From Pseudomonas benzenivorans (GTDB taxonomy: Bacteria > Pseudomonadota > Gammaproteobacteria > Pseudomonadales > Pseudomonadaceae), in contig NZ_FNCT01000011.1 in NCBI RefSeq assembly GCF_900100495.1, forward strand, positions 1-64,000: 64,000 nucleotides of DNA, read 5' to 3'. Of the stretch, positions 25,113-33,550 are shown piece after piece. The position numbers and the translations under genes were made by a program. The notes below the pieces were generated by a model. The model was not told the DNA's origin and searched no databases. It saw nothing but the letters and a program-made list of their open reading frames with translations. Numbering within the stretch: the stretch's first letter is position 1; every line of letters begins with the position of its first letter.

Positions 25113-27377
25113 ATGCTACTTGCCACCGATCTCGATGGAACCTTTCTCGCCGGCGATCCCGAGGATCGCCTGAGCCTCTACCAAACCATCGCCGCCCACC
25201 CGGAAATCCGCCTGGCCTACGTCACCGGTCGCAGCCTGGAGGCGGTGCTGCCGCTGCTGGCCGACCCGACCCTGCCGCAGCCGGACTTCATCATCGCCGA
25301 CGTCGGCGCCAGCCTGGTGCACGGCGACAGCCTGCAGCCGATCCAGCCGCTGCAGAGCGCGGTGGATGCCCTGTGGCCCGGCGAGAGCCAGGTCGCCGGC
25401 GCCCTCGAAGGCTTCGCCCTGGAACGCCAGGACGTGCCGCAGGCGCGCCGTTGCTCGTACTTCTGTCCCCCCGAGCAGGCTGCCAACCCTGCGCTCGCCG
25501 AAGCGGCGCAGGCACTCGGTTGCGACCTGCTGTATTCGGCCGAACGCTACCTGGACTTCCTGCCCCGCGGGGTGAACAAGGGCAGCAGCCTCAAGGCCCT
25601 GGCCGACTGGCTGGAGCTGGACGAGGACCAGGTGCTCGCCGCCGGCGACACCCTCAACGACCTGTCCATGCTTAGCGCCCAGTTCCATGGCGTCTGCGTC
25701 GGCGACTCGGAAACCGCACTGCTGGAGGCCACCGCCAACCACTCGCGCACCCTGCACGCCCAGCGCCCCGGCTGCGGCGGCATCCTCGAAGCCTTCGCCC
25801 ACTTCGGCTTCCTCGGCGAGCACGGCATCGCCGCGGAAAAGCGCCAGGCCGCCCAACCCGGCAAGGCCGAGCTGGTGATGGTCTACCACCGCCTGCCCTA
25901 CGAGGAATACCGCGGTGCCGACGGCACGCTGCAACGGCGCCGGCCGACCTCGCCGAACGGCATCATCCCCACCCTGCTGAGCTTCTTCGGCGACGGCCGC
26001 CCCGGCTCCTGGATCGCCTGGGCGGTCCACGAGGACGGCGACGAGCCCTTCGACACCCACACCACGGTGGACGCCGAGCGATACCCCAAGCTCACCGCCG
26101 CGCGGGTCAGGCTGCGCAAGGAGGAAGTCGACGTCTTCTACAAGCGCTTCTCCAAGGAAGCCTTCTGGCCGACCCTGCACACCTTCTGGGAACGCGCGAC
26201 CTTCAACGAGGACGACTGGCAGGTCTACCTCAGGGTCAACCGCGCCTTCGCCGAACGCACCGCGCTGGAGGCCGCCGAGGGCGCCATCGTCTGGCTGCAC
26301 GACTACAACCTGTGGATGGTCCCGGCCTACCTGCGCGAACTGCGTCCGGACCTGCGCATCGCCTTCTTCCATCACACCTACTTCCCCTCGGCCGACGTGT
26401 TCAACGTGCTGCCCTGGCGCCGGCAGATCGTCGGCAGCCTGCTGCAGTGCGACTACATCGGCTTCCACATCCCGCGCCAGGTGGAGAATTTCGTCGACGT
26501 GGCGCGCGGGGTGTTCCCGCTGCAGACCGTCGGCCGGCAGAACTGCGCGCCGCGCTTCATCACCTACGGCTGCGCGGTGGGCCTGGAACGCATGACCACC
26601 GCGCTGGACACCGGCACCCGGGTGGTCAAGCTCGGCGCCCATCCGGTCGGCCTGGACATCGAGCGAGTACGCAGCGCCCTGGCGGCGCCGAAGATCCGCG
26701 AGATGATGGTGCGCCTGCGCGAGGAACTGCGCGGGGTCAGGCTGATCCTCGCGGTGGAGCGCCTCGACTACACCAAGGGCATCCTGGAAAAGCTCAACGC
26801 CTACGAGCGTCTGCTGGCCGAGAATCCGGAACTGCTCGGCAAGGTCACCCTGGTCACCGTCTGCGTGCCGGCGGCCAGGGAAATGACCGTCTACGACGAG
26901 CTGCAGAGCCAGATCGAGCAGGCGGTCGGGCGGATCAACGGGCGCTTCGCCCGCATCGGCTGGACCCCGCTGCAGTTCTTCTTCCGCAGCCTGCCGTTCG
27001 AGGAGGTCAGCGCCTGGTACGCCATGGCCGACGTGATGTGGATCACCCCGCTGCGCGATGGCCTCAACCTGGTGGCCAAGGAGTTCGTCGCCGCCCAGGG
27101 GCTGCTCGGTGGCAACGGGGTGCTGGTGCTCTCGGAGTTCGCCGGCGCCGCCGCCGAACTCAAGGGCGCCCTGCTGACCAACCCGCACGACCCGGCCGAC
27201 CTGGCGCAGACCTGCTACCTGGCGCTCAACCTGCCCAAGGCCGAGGCCCAGGCCCGGCTGCGCGAGCTGTTCGACATCGTCAGCTACAACGACATCCGCC
27301 GCTGGGGCGACGAGTTCCTCGCCGGGGTGGCCGCGCCGGAAGAAAAGCCGCAGGCAACCCTGACGCTGGCCAGCTAG
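25113..27377 (+). CDS. ggpPS: Fused glucosylglycerol-phosphate synthase/phosphatase
   Basis: Two-domain enzyme (754 aa) for the osmolyte glucosylglycerol. The N-terminal ~250 residues form a HAD phosphatase: LLATDLDGTF at residues 2-11, and GDTLNDLSML as the metal-binding motif IV. The C-terminal ~490 residues form a GT20 glycosyltransferase of the trehalose-phosphate-synthase superfamily: WLHDYNLWMVPAYL, FFHHTYFPSADVF, RLDYTKGI, and PLRDGLNLVAKEFV with the Asp/Glu donor site. The phosphatase-first order is the GgpPS order; bacterial trehalose fusions usually differ. The start at 25113 has GGGAG 7 bases upstream. Trehalose-phosphate synthase is the alternative reading, less likely given the fusion and the MFS neighbour. 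Confidence 0.85.
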   Translation: MLLATDLDGTFLAGDPEDRLSLYQTIAAHPEIRLAYVTGRSLEAVLPLLADPTLPQPDFIIADVGASLVHGDSLQPIQPLQSAVDALWPGESQVAGALEGFALERQDVPQARRCSYFCPPEQAANPALAEAAQALGCDLLYSAERYLDFLPRGVNKGSSLKALADWLELDEDQVLAAGDTLNDLSMLSAQFHGVCVGDSETALLEATANHSRTLHAQRPGCGGILEAFAHFGFLGEHGIAAEKRQAAQPGKAELVMVYHRLPYEEYRGADGTLQRRRPTSPNGIIPTLLSFFGDGRPGSWIAWAVHEDGDEPFDTHTTVDAERYPKLTAARVRLRKEEVDVFYKRFSKEAFWPTLHTFWERATFNEDDWQVYLRVNRAFAERTALEAAEGAIVWLHDYNLWMVPAYLRELRPDLRIAFFHHTYFPSADVFNVLPWRRQIVGSLLQCDYIGFHIPRQVENFVDVARGVFPLQTVGRQNCAPRFITYGCAVGLERMTTALDTGTRVVKLGAHPVGLDIERVRSALAAPKIREMMVRLREELRGVRLILAVERLDYTKGILEKLNAYERLLAENPELLGKVTLVTVCVPAAREMTVYDELQSQIEQAVGRINGRFARIGWTPLQFFFRSLPFEEVSAWYAMADVMWITPLRDGLNLVAKEFVAAQGLLGGNGVLVLSEFAGAAAELKGALLTNPHDPADLAQTCYLALNLPKAEAQARLRELFDIVSYNDIRRWGDEFLAGVAAPEEKPQATLTLAS

Positions 27378-27433
27378 GAGTTAGGTCCTGATGCGCGCCG
27401 ACTCACCTCCTCCGGTTGTCCGCCACCCATACC

Positions 27434-27502
27434 GTAGGAGCGGGCCATGCCCGCGAGGGGCGTCGAATGCTCGAGCGGATCGCGGGCATGGCCCGCTCCT
27501 AC
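27434..27502. repeat. GTAGGAGCGGGC..GCCCGCTCCTAC hairpin
   Basis: A perfect 22-bp inverted repeat (27434-27455 and 27481-27502) in the spacer between ggpPS and the convergent VOC/PhnB gene. It is a REP family member and may serve as a bidirectional 3' stem. Confidence 0.85.
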
Positions 27503-27545
27503 AGGATTGAGCCTTACCCGTGGGAACGTGGGCACCTGAATCTGC

Positions 27546-27971
27546 TCAGCCCTGCTGGCTGTCCACCGCGCAGTTGATCATCCAGGGCACCCCGAAGCGG
27601 TCGGTGAGCATGGCGAAACGCGTGGCCCAGAAGGTCTGCTGCAGCTCCATCTGCACCGTCCCCTGGGCGGACAGCGCGGCATACAGGCGCTCGGCCTCGG
27701 GCACGTTGTCCACCTGCAGCGTGATCGAGCAGCCCTTGATGCCCTCATAGGGTTGCGGGCACTGCGGCAGGCTGTCGGAGGCCATCAGCACTTGGTCGCC
27801 CACCGTCAGGCAGACGTGCATGACGCGCTGGTGGAACTCCGCCGGAATATCCTTGGCCTCGGGACTGTCGCCGAAGCGCATCAGCTCCAGGCTGCCGCCC
27901 AGGCACTCGGCGTAGAAGTTGAAGGCGGCCTCGCACTGGCCATCGAACATCAGGTAGGCATGGATTTTCAT
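27546..27971 (-). CDS. VOC family protein (PhnB-like)
   Basis: Small VOC/glyoxalase-fold protein (141 aa). It starts MKIHAYLMFDGQCEAAFNFYAECLGG, typical of PhnB-like proteins, with QRVMHVCLTVGDQVLMASDS and a C-terminal TDRFGVPWMINCA. Its biochemical role in this subgroup is not established. It lies 11 bp behind the YCII-family gene, a pair often found together in proteobacteria (frequently with an ECF sigma factor, which is absent here). The start at 27971 has GAGGAA about 9 bases upstream. Confidence 0.8.
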   Translation of the reverse strand: MKIHAYLMFDGQCEAAFNFYAECLGGSLELMRFGDSPEAKDIPAEFHQRVMHVCLTVGDQVLMASDSLPQCPQPYEGIKGCSITLQVDNVPEAERLYAALSAQGTVQMELQQTFWATRFAMLTDRFGVPWMINCAVDSQQG

Positions 27972-27982
27972 CGTCTCGTTCC

Positions 27983-28408
27983 TCAGTCCTTGCTGGTCAT
28001 CTGGGCGCGAAGATGTGCTTCCTGCTCGCGCAACTCGGGGGTGAATTCGGCGCCGAAATCCTCGGCTTCGAAGATCTGGCGGATCTCGATCTCGGAGTCG
28101 CCGGGCATCGGGTTGGGACAGCGTTTGACCCACTCGATGCATTCCTCCAGCGACCCCACCCGGAAGATCCAGAACCCGGCGATCAGTTCCTTGGTTTCGC
28201 TGAAGGGCCCGTCGATCACGCTGCGCTGGCTGCCGGAGAACCTCACCCGCGCGCCCTTGGCGCTGGGCTGCAGGCCCTCGCCGGCGAGCATCACGCCGGC
28301 CTCGACCAGTTCCTCGTTGTAGCGACCCATGGCCGCCAGCAACTCCTCGCTGGGCATCACCCCGGCTTCGGAATCCGCGGTTGCCTTGACTATCACCATA
28401 AAACGCAT
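27983..28408 (-). CDS. YCII-related (DGPF) family protein
   Basis: Protein of 141 aa with a YCII/DGPF domain. MRFMVIVKATADSEAGVMPS opens the ferredoxin-like fold, and VIDGPFSETKELIAGFWI is the DGPF signature. It ends in a charged tail, EEDFGAEFTPELREQE-like. The start at 28408 has AAGGAG about 9 bases upstream. It is transcribed with the VOC protein downstream. The function is unknown; the family is often linked to stress responses or to an accompanying sigma factor. Confidence 0.8.
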   Translation of the reverse strand: MRFMVIVKATADSEAGVMPSEELLAAMGRYNEELVEAGVMLAGEGLQPSAKGARVRFSGSQRSVIDGPFSETKELIAGFWIFRVGSLEECIEWVKRCPNPMPGDSEIEIRQIFEAEDFGAEFTPELREQEAHLRAQMTSKD

Positions 28409-28512
28409 TGTCGTCTCTCCTTCCTGGGACCAAGCCACGCGCTAACCAGCGTAGCAACTGCCTGGTAGTCGAACCGCTGACCGGCAGATCGACAGGCGCC
28501 GGAAATTATTTT

Positions 28513-28717
28513 AGCGATGTCCCGGTTAGGTGTTGTATCGCCAGGCGCGAACACCCTGCGGCCCGTAGGAGGGTCCGGGCAGCGTTCCGTGACCTCGGGG
28601 CGAATTTTTCGCTGTATCCACCAAACGATGAGCAGGCAGCCCTGCGGGCTGCATTCGCCGCGAGGTCGCGCCTCCTACAAGACATCGCCGCATGCAACAC
28701 CTAACGGGGACATAGCC
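28513..28717. mobile_element. 205-bp MITE-like element with 8-bp target duplication (copy 1)
   Basis: Terminal inverted repeats AGCGATGTCCCGGTTAGGTG and (reversed) GGCTATGTCCCCGTTAGGTG bound the element. Both sides are flanked by the 8-base direct repeat ATTATTTT (28505-28512 and 28718-28725). Inside sits a 114-bp hairpin (28565-28678) starting GTAGGAGGGTCCGGGC and ending GCGCCTCCTAC, also present at 33333-33446. It has no coding capacity. It shares ends, but not core, with the element at 32374-32577. Confidence 0.75.
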
Positions 28718-28738
28718 ATTATTTTCCTTGCGCTCCCT

Positions 28739-30841
28739 TCAGCCGGATTTGCGCACGATCGCCATGGCGATGCTGGCCGGCGCCTCGGCGTAGCGGGCGA
28801 ACTCCATGGAGAAGCTGGCGCGGCCCTGGGACATCGAGCGCACATCGGTGGCGTAGCCGAACATCTCGCCCAGCGGCACCTCGGCGCGGATGATCTTGCC
28901 CGAGATGGCGTCGTCGGTGCCGTGGATCAGGCCGCGGCGGCGATTGAGGTCGCCCATGATGTCGCCCATGTATTCCTCGGGCATCACCACCTCGAGCTTC
29001 ATCACCGGCTCCAGCAGCACCGCCCCACCCTGCTGCGACAGCTGCTTGGTGGCCATGGAGGCGGCGATCTTGAAGGCCAGCTCGCTGGAGTCGACGTCGT
29101 GGAAGGAACCGTCGAATACCGCCGCCTTGAGCCCGAGCAGCGGGTAGCCGGCGAGCACGCCGCTCTTCATCTGCTCCTCGATGCCTTTCTGGATCGCCGG
29201 GATGTATTCGCGCGGGATGGTCCCGCCGACTATCTCGTTGCTGAACTGCAGCCCCTCCTGGCCCTCGTCGGCCGGGGCGAAGCGGATCCAGCAGTGGCCG
29301 TACTGGCCGCGACCGCCGGACTGGCGGACGAACTTGCCCTCGATCTCGCACTGGTTGCGGATCGCCTCGCGGTAGGCCACCTGCGGCTTGCCAGTATTGG
29401 CCTCGACGCCGAACTCGCGGCGCATGCGGTCGACGATGATGTCCAGGTGCAGCTCGCCCATGCCGGAGATGATGGTCTGCCCGGTTTCCTCGTCGGTGCG
29501 CACGCGGAACGAAGGGTCTTCCTGGGCCAGCTTGCCGAGGGCGATGCCCATCTTCTCCTGGTCGGCCTTGGTCTTGGGCTCCACGGCGATGGAGATCACC
29601 GGCTCGGGGAAATCCATGCGTTCGAGCACGATCGGCTTGTTCAGGTCGCACAGGGTGTCGCCGGTGGTGACGTCCTTCATGCCGATCAGCGCGGCGATGT
29701 CGCCGGCGCGCACCTCCTTGATCTCGGCGCGGGCGTTGGCGTGCATCTGCACCATGCGGCCGACCCGCTCCTTCTTACCCTTGACCGAGTTGAGCACCGC
29801 GTCGCCGGAGTTGAGCACCCCGGAATAGACGCGGATAAAGGTCAGGGTGCCGACGAAGGGATCGCTGGCGATCTTGAAGGCCAGTGCCGCGAAAGGTTCC
29901 TCGTCGTCGGCGTGGCGTTCGTCCTCGCGCTCCGGGTGGTCCGGGTGGGTGCCGCGGATCGAGGGGATCTCGGTGGGCGCCGGCAGCAGCTCGACCACCG
30001 CATCCAGCACCAGCGGCACGCCCTTGTTCTTGAACGAGGAGCCGCATACCGCCGGCACCACCTCGCAGGACAGGGTGCGCAGGCGCAGGCCGGCCTTGAT
30101 CTCCTCCTCGGACAGGTCGCCCTCCTCCAGGTACTTGTTCAGCAGCTCCTCGCTGGCCTCGGCGGCGACCTCGAGCAGGGTGCCGCGCCAGCGCTGCGCC
30201 TCGGCCAGCAACTCGGCCGGGATCTCCTCCTCGCGGCCAGTCATGCCCTGGTCCTCGTCGTTCCAGTAGATGGCCTTCATGCGGATCAGATCGATCTGCC
30301 CGTGGAAATTCTCCTCCTGGCCGATCGGCAGCTGGATCGGCACCGGGGTATGGCCCAGGCGCTGCTTGATCTGCCCGACCACCCGGAGGAAGTCGGCGCC
30401 GGCGCGGTCCATCTTGTTGACGTAGGCGATGCGCGGCACGTGGTACTTGTCGGCCTGGCGCCAGACCGTCTCCGATTGCGGCTCGACCCCGTCGGCGCCG
30501 CTGAACACCACCACCGCGCCATCCAGCACGCGCAGCGAACGCTCCACCTCGATGGTGAAGTCGACGTGGCCGGGGGTGTCGATGATGTTGATCCGGTACT
30601 TGTCCAGCTGCTTGCGCGAGCCGGTCCAGAACGCCGTGGTCGCCGCCGAGGTGATGGTGATGCCGCGCTCCTGCTCTTGGGCCATCCAGTCCATGGTCGC
30701 GGCGCCGTCATGCACCTCGCCCATCTTGTAGTTGACCCCGGTGTAGAACAGGATCCGCTCGGTGGTGGTGGTCTTGCCGGCATCCACATGCGCCACTATG
30801 CCGATATTGCGGTAATGGCTGATGGGTGTAGATCGGGCCAT
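28739..30841 (-). CDS. fusA: Translation elongation factor G (stand-alone, FusA2-like)
   Basis: EF-G GTPase (700 aa) promoting ribosomal translocation. GTPase motifs: AHVDAGKTTTTERIL (G1), ERGITITSAATT (switch I), DTPGHVDF (G3), NKMDRAGADF (G4). Domains III-V follow, with GMGELHLDIIVDRM. The start at 30841 has GGAGG 7 bases upstream. There is no rpsL, rpsG or tuf gene beside it. It is therefore probably the second EF-G that many pseudomonads carry apart from the str-operon copy, rather than the principal one. Sequence alone does not show whether it works in translocation or ribosome recycling. Confidence 0.93.
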   Translation of the reverse strand: MARSTPISHYRNIGIVAHVDAGKTTTTERILFYTGVNYKMGEVHDGAATMDWMAQEQERGITITSAATTAFWTGSRKQLDKYRINIIDTPGHVDFTIEVERSLRVLDGAVVVFSGADGVEPQSETVWRQADKYHVPRIAYVNKMDRAGADFLRVVGQIKQRLGHTPVPIQLPIGQEENFHGQIDLIRMKAIYWNDEDQGMTGREEEIPAELLAEAQRWRGTLLEVAAEASEELLNKYLEEGDLSEEEIKAGLRLRTLSCEVVPAVCGSSFKNKGVPLVLDAVVELLPAPTEIPSIRGTHPDHPEREDERHADDEEPFAALAFKIASDPFVGTLTFIRVYSGVLNSGDAVLNSVKGKKERVGRMVQMHANARAEIKEVRAGDIAALIGMKDVTTGDTLCDLNKPIVLERMDFPEPVISIAVEPKTKADQEKMGIALGKLAQEDPSFRVRTDEETGQTIISGMGELHLDIIVDRMRREFGVEANTGKPQVAYREAIRNQCEIEGKFVRQSGGRGQYGHCWIRFAPADEGQEGLQFSNEIVGGTIPREYIPAIQKGIEEQMKSGVLAGYPLLGLKAAVFDGSFHDVDSSELAFKIAASMATKQLSQQGGAVLLEPVMKLEVVMPEEYMGDIMGDLNRRRGLIHGTDDAISGKIIRAEVPLGEMFGYATDVRSMSQGRASFSMEFARYAEAPASIAMAIVRKSG

Positions 30842-31013
30842 GACAAGCACCTCCGTAATGGGCTGAACGATGCGCAAGAAGAATGGATGGGAGGGGTCGC
30901 CAATGCAGCGAGCGACACCTCCCTGAGAACGCTAGCACCACTGAAACTCGCCGGATGGGCGATGTACAGCCGCCTATCGGCTGGGCCGCAAGCAGCGTGT
31001 CAGCACCGACCGG

Positions 31014-31361
31014 CTAATAGCCCCCGCCGCCGCCAGAGGGGCGGCGCTTGGGCTGGTAGCGCTTGTTCAGCCCGGGCGGCAGCTGCTTGTGCCCCTTGTT
31101 CCAGCCGCCATCATGGCGCTCGGACCAGTACCAGCCGTCATCGTGCCAGCGGTAGTAGGTCCGGTCCCGGTAATACAGGTGCGGCCAGCCGAGGACCACA
31201 TAGACATCCAGGTCGGGATCCCAGCGCCACTCGACCCCGGGCGGCGGGGCATAGTGCGGTGGCGGAGCCGCCACCCAGTGCCCGCGATCCCCACCGACTT
31301 GCAGGGTGCAGGCGGCCAGCGGCAGCAGCAGGCCCAGGTACAGCAGATAGCGCAGCTTCAT
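31014..31361 (-). CDS. Small aromatic-rich lipoprotein, function unknown
   Basis: Predicted lipoprotein (115 aa). MKLRYLLYLGLLLPLAACTL carries a lipobox LAAC with the lipidated cysteine near residue 18. The mature part is rich in Tyr, Trp, His and Pro (APPPGVEWRWDPDLDVYVVL, WHDDGWYWSERHDGGWNKGH) and ends in a Gly run. This resembles small envelope proteins with YxW/WxxGxW repeats. The start at 31361 (ATG) is preferred to the adjacent GTG at 31364. The function is not known. Confidence 0.75.
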   Translation of the reverse strand: MKLRYLLYLGLLLPLAACTLQVGGDRGHWVAAPPPHYAPPPGVEWRWDPDLDVYVVLGWPHLYYRDRTYYRWHDDGWYWSERHDGGWNKGHKQLPPGLNKRYQPKRRPSGGGGGY

Positions 31362-31452
31362 CACGCAGGCCCTCTTACAGGCGGTATCTCCAGCTTAGAC
31401 CGCGGCGTCTGCCGGCGGTTGCCAGGCGACATGCGGGCGCACTGCGCGCTCC

Positions 31453-32196
31453 TCAGCCTGATTGCAACGCTCGCTGCAGCGCATCGGCGAATGCGCCGGG
31501 GCTCTCCAGCATCATCAGGTGCCCGCTGTGCGGGATCAGGCTCTGGCTGGCCGCCGCGCGGCGAGCCCAGTCGGGCACGTCCCAGCCGGCGGCGGAGCGC
31601 GCGCCGGCGATCAGGTGCACCGGCCGCCGGGCGAAGACCTCGCGCAGCTTCTCCAGGTACTGCGCCGGGCCGGTCTGCTCGACCACCGACTGAGCCATGG
31701 CCCGCAGCGTCGAGGCCGGTTGCTGGGCCAACCAGCACTCGGCGATGCGCAGCAGGGCCGGCTCGGCGGCCACCCCGGCACGCGCCAGCCAGCCGGCCGG
31801 ATCGCGGCGAAAACCCTCGAGCAGTTCCTCCACCTGGGCCGGCGTCAGCCGCGCCAGCGAGGCCGACCAGAAGGCATCCTTGAGGCTGAAGTTGCCCTCG
31901 ACGCTGACCAGGCTCTTCACCCGCTCTGCATACTTATAGGCGAACAGCGCCGCCACCACCCCGCCGACCGAATGCCCGAGCAGGTGCACCGGCTGATCGC
32001 CGAAGTGCCGCTCGAGCGTCGCGCGCAGGTGCTCGACCTGCGCCGGGATGTTCACCTCGGCGGGCGGCACCGCGCGCAGCGCACCATAGCCGAGCAGGTC
32101 CGGCGCCAGGACCGGGCCGGGAGCGAAGCAGCGGAGCAGTTCGGGAAATTGCAGGGAGCCGATCAGGCCGTGGATAAAGACAATGGGCAAAGGCAT
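31453..32196 (-). CDS. Alpha/beta-fold hydrolase
   Basis: Alpha/beta hydrolase (247 aa). PIVFIHGLIGSLQFPELL gives the oxyanion region. The nucleophile elbow is LLGHSVGGVVAAL (Ser near residue 88), with a catalytic His in IPHSGHLMMLESP near the C-terminus. The start at 32196 (MPLPIVF) has AGGGA about 8 bases upstream; an upstream start would read into a repeat. The substrate is unknown, and the neighbours give no pathway. Confidence 0.85.
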   Translation of the reverse strand: MPLPIVFIHGLIGSLQFPELLRCFAPGPVLAPDLLGYGALRAVPPAEVNIPAQVEHLRATLERHFGDQPVHLLGHSVGGVVAALFAYKYAERVKSLVSVEGNFSLKDAFWSASLARLTPAQVEELLEGFRRDPAGWLARAGVAAEPALLRIAECWLAQQPASTLRAMAQSVVEQTGPAQYLEKLREVFARRPVHLIAGARSAAGWDVPDWARRAAASQSLIPHSGHLMMLESPGAFADALQRALQSG

Positions 32197-32214
32197 ACAG
32201 GGAGTCCCTTCTAA

Positions 32215-32284
32215 GTAGGGTGCGCCGTGCGCACCGAGAGTCACCAAGCAGTACGCTGGGCCTAGGCGGCCCCGCGCCCCCTAC
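32215..32284. repeat. GTAGGGTGCGCCGTGCGCACC-type repeat
   Basis: A paired unit starting GTAGGGTGCGCCGTGCGCACC and ending GGCCCCGCGCCCCCTAC. It lies between the hydrolase and a degenerate gene fragment. Confidence 0.7.
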
Positions 32285-32770
32285 GGAGGATTGAGCGCGC
32301 GGTATTCGGCCAGCTCGGCCTCGATAAAGGCGGCGATCATCGCGCGGTAGACCCGCTCGGTGACTTCGGGATTGGCTATGCCCCAGTTATGTGTAGCGGC
32401 TGCTCAGATTACCCCTCTCGCCCATATGAGGGAGAGGCGTGCAAACCGCGCCATCTGTAGGAGCGTGGGGGGACGCCCAGTCCCATGCCCGCGATCCGCG
32501 GCCGGCCAGAAACTTTCGCGGCCATGGGCCGCTCCTACAAGGAATTGCCCCATGCAGCAGTTAACGGGTACATAGCCTCGGGATCGGCGCCTGAGCAGCC
32601 CGGCCCGCCCGTTGGAAATACCAGGCCGCTCGCCGCTCGGCAAGCATCGCTGCGGCCCACCAGCGGGCTCGAGCGCATGGCGTTTCGGCGAAGTGGTCAT
32701 AAGCTGAAAGATGGCGTATCCGCCTCGTGCGCGCTGCGAACGAGTTGGACACGCTGCCCATAGAAGCCGG
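32281..32770 (-). pseudogene. Degenerate chorismate mutase-like (AroQ/PchB type) gene, interrupted by an element
   Basis: On the minus strand, 32281-32373 encodes NPEVTERVYRAMIAAFIEAE followed by LAEYRALNPP and a stop, resembling the last helix of type II chorismate mutase / isochorismate pyruvate lyase. On the far side of the 204-bp element (32374-32577), the minus strand encodes AAAMLAERRAAW, resembling the preceding helix, in another frame. The two halves are separated by a repeat element flanked by TCGGGATT / TCGGGATC. I read this as a broken gene. Homology is judged by eye only, and the N-terminal part is unclear. Confidence 0.4.
32374..32577. mobile_element. 204-bp MITE-like element with 8-bp target duplication (copy 2)
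   Basis: The ends GGCTATGCCCCAGTTATGTG and (reversed) GGCTATGTACCCGTTAACTG resemble those of the 28513-28717 element. Flanks TCGGGATT (32366-32373) and TCGGGATC (32578-32585) match at 7 of 8 bases. The core differs: it contains a GTAGGAGC..GCTCCTAC REP hairpin (32457-32538). The element interrupts a chorismate-mutase-like reading frame. Confidence 0.7.
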
Positions 32771-32791
32771 GTTCGCCATAGGAGATGAACG

Positions 32792-33280
32792 ATGAACACC
32801 CAGTCCGAGACCTTCGACGGCGGCTGCACCTGCCGCTTCGTGCGCTATCGCATGGCCTCCAAGCCATTGATCGTGCACTGCTGTCATTGCCGTTGGTGTC
32901 AACGGGAAAGCGGCGCCTCCTTTGCGCTGAACGCCCTGATCGAAGCCGACCGCGTGCAGTTACTCCATGGCGACGTCGAGGTGATCAGCACCCCCTCGAA
33001 GAGCGGCAACGGGCAGAAGATCGCGCGCTGCCCGAAGTGCCGCATCGCAGTGTGGAGCAACTACTATCAGGCAGGCGAGGTCATCCGCTTCATCCGCGTC
33101 GGCAGCCTCGATGAGCCGGACCGCCTGCCGCCCGACATCCACATCTACACCACGACCAAGCAACCCTGGGTCGTCATTCCGCCAGGCACCCCAGCCGTGG
33201 CCGAACTGTACAGCCTGCGCGAGCTGTGGCCCAAGGAGAGCCTTGAGCGCATGGCCCAAGCCCGGGCGCAGAAACCCTAG
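32792..33280 (+). CDS. GFA family (glutathione-dependent formaldehyde-activating-like) zinc protein
   Basis: Protein of 162 aa with the CENP-V/GFA fold. Zinc ligands are visible as CTCRFVRY, HCCHCRWCQRESGASF and ARCPKCRIAVWSNY. The family binds zinc; a real formaldehyde function is doubtful for most members. GGAG lies 7 bases before the ATG at 32792. It has no functionally linked neighbour. Confidence 0.85.
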   Translation: MNTQSETFDGGCTCRFVRYRMASKPLIVHCCHCRWCQRESGASFALNALIEADRVQLLHGDVEVISTPSKSGNGQKIARCPKCRIAVWSNYYQAGEVIRFIRVGSLDEPDRLPPDIHIYTTTKQPWVVIPPGTPAVAELYSLRELWPKESLERMAQARAQKP

Positions 33281-33332
33281 CGGGCAGTACGGTTAGTCGG
33301 TTAATGCAAATTCGCCGGCTTGGGCCCTATCT

Positions 33333-33446
33333 GTGGGAGGGTCCGGGCGGCGTTCCGTGACCTCGGGGCGAAGCCTTCGCCCTGCGCCGCCACGCAACAA
33401 CCTGGCAGCCCTGCGGGCTGCATTCGCCGCGGGGCGCGCCTCCTAC
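33333..33446. repeat. 114-bp hairpin repeat (second copy of the 28565-28678 core)
   Basis: Runs from GTGGGAGGGTCCGGGCGGCG to GCGCCTCCTAC and shares the words CGTTCCGTGACCTCGGGGCGAA and GCAGCCCTGCGGGCTGCATT with the copy at 28565-28678. The terminal repeats and target duplication of that copy are absent here. The core therefore occurs both free and inside an element. Confidence 0.75.
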
Positions 33447-33550
33447 AAGTCGGCTGGGTTAGCCGCGTGGCGGCGTAACCCAGCATGGATTTCGTCAGGA
33501 ATTCCTGCGGGCCGGTCGGTGGGTCAGGGGCCAGCCGCAGGGCGGTGCGG

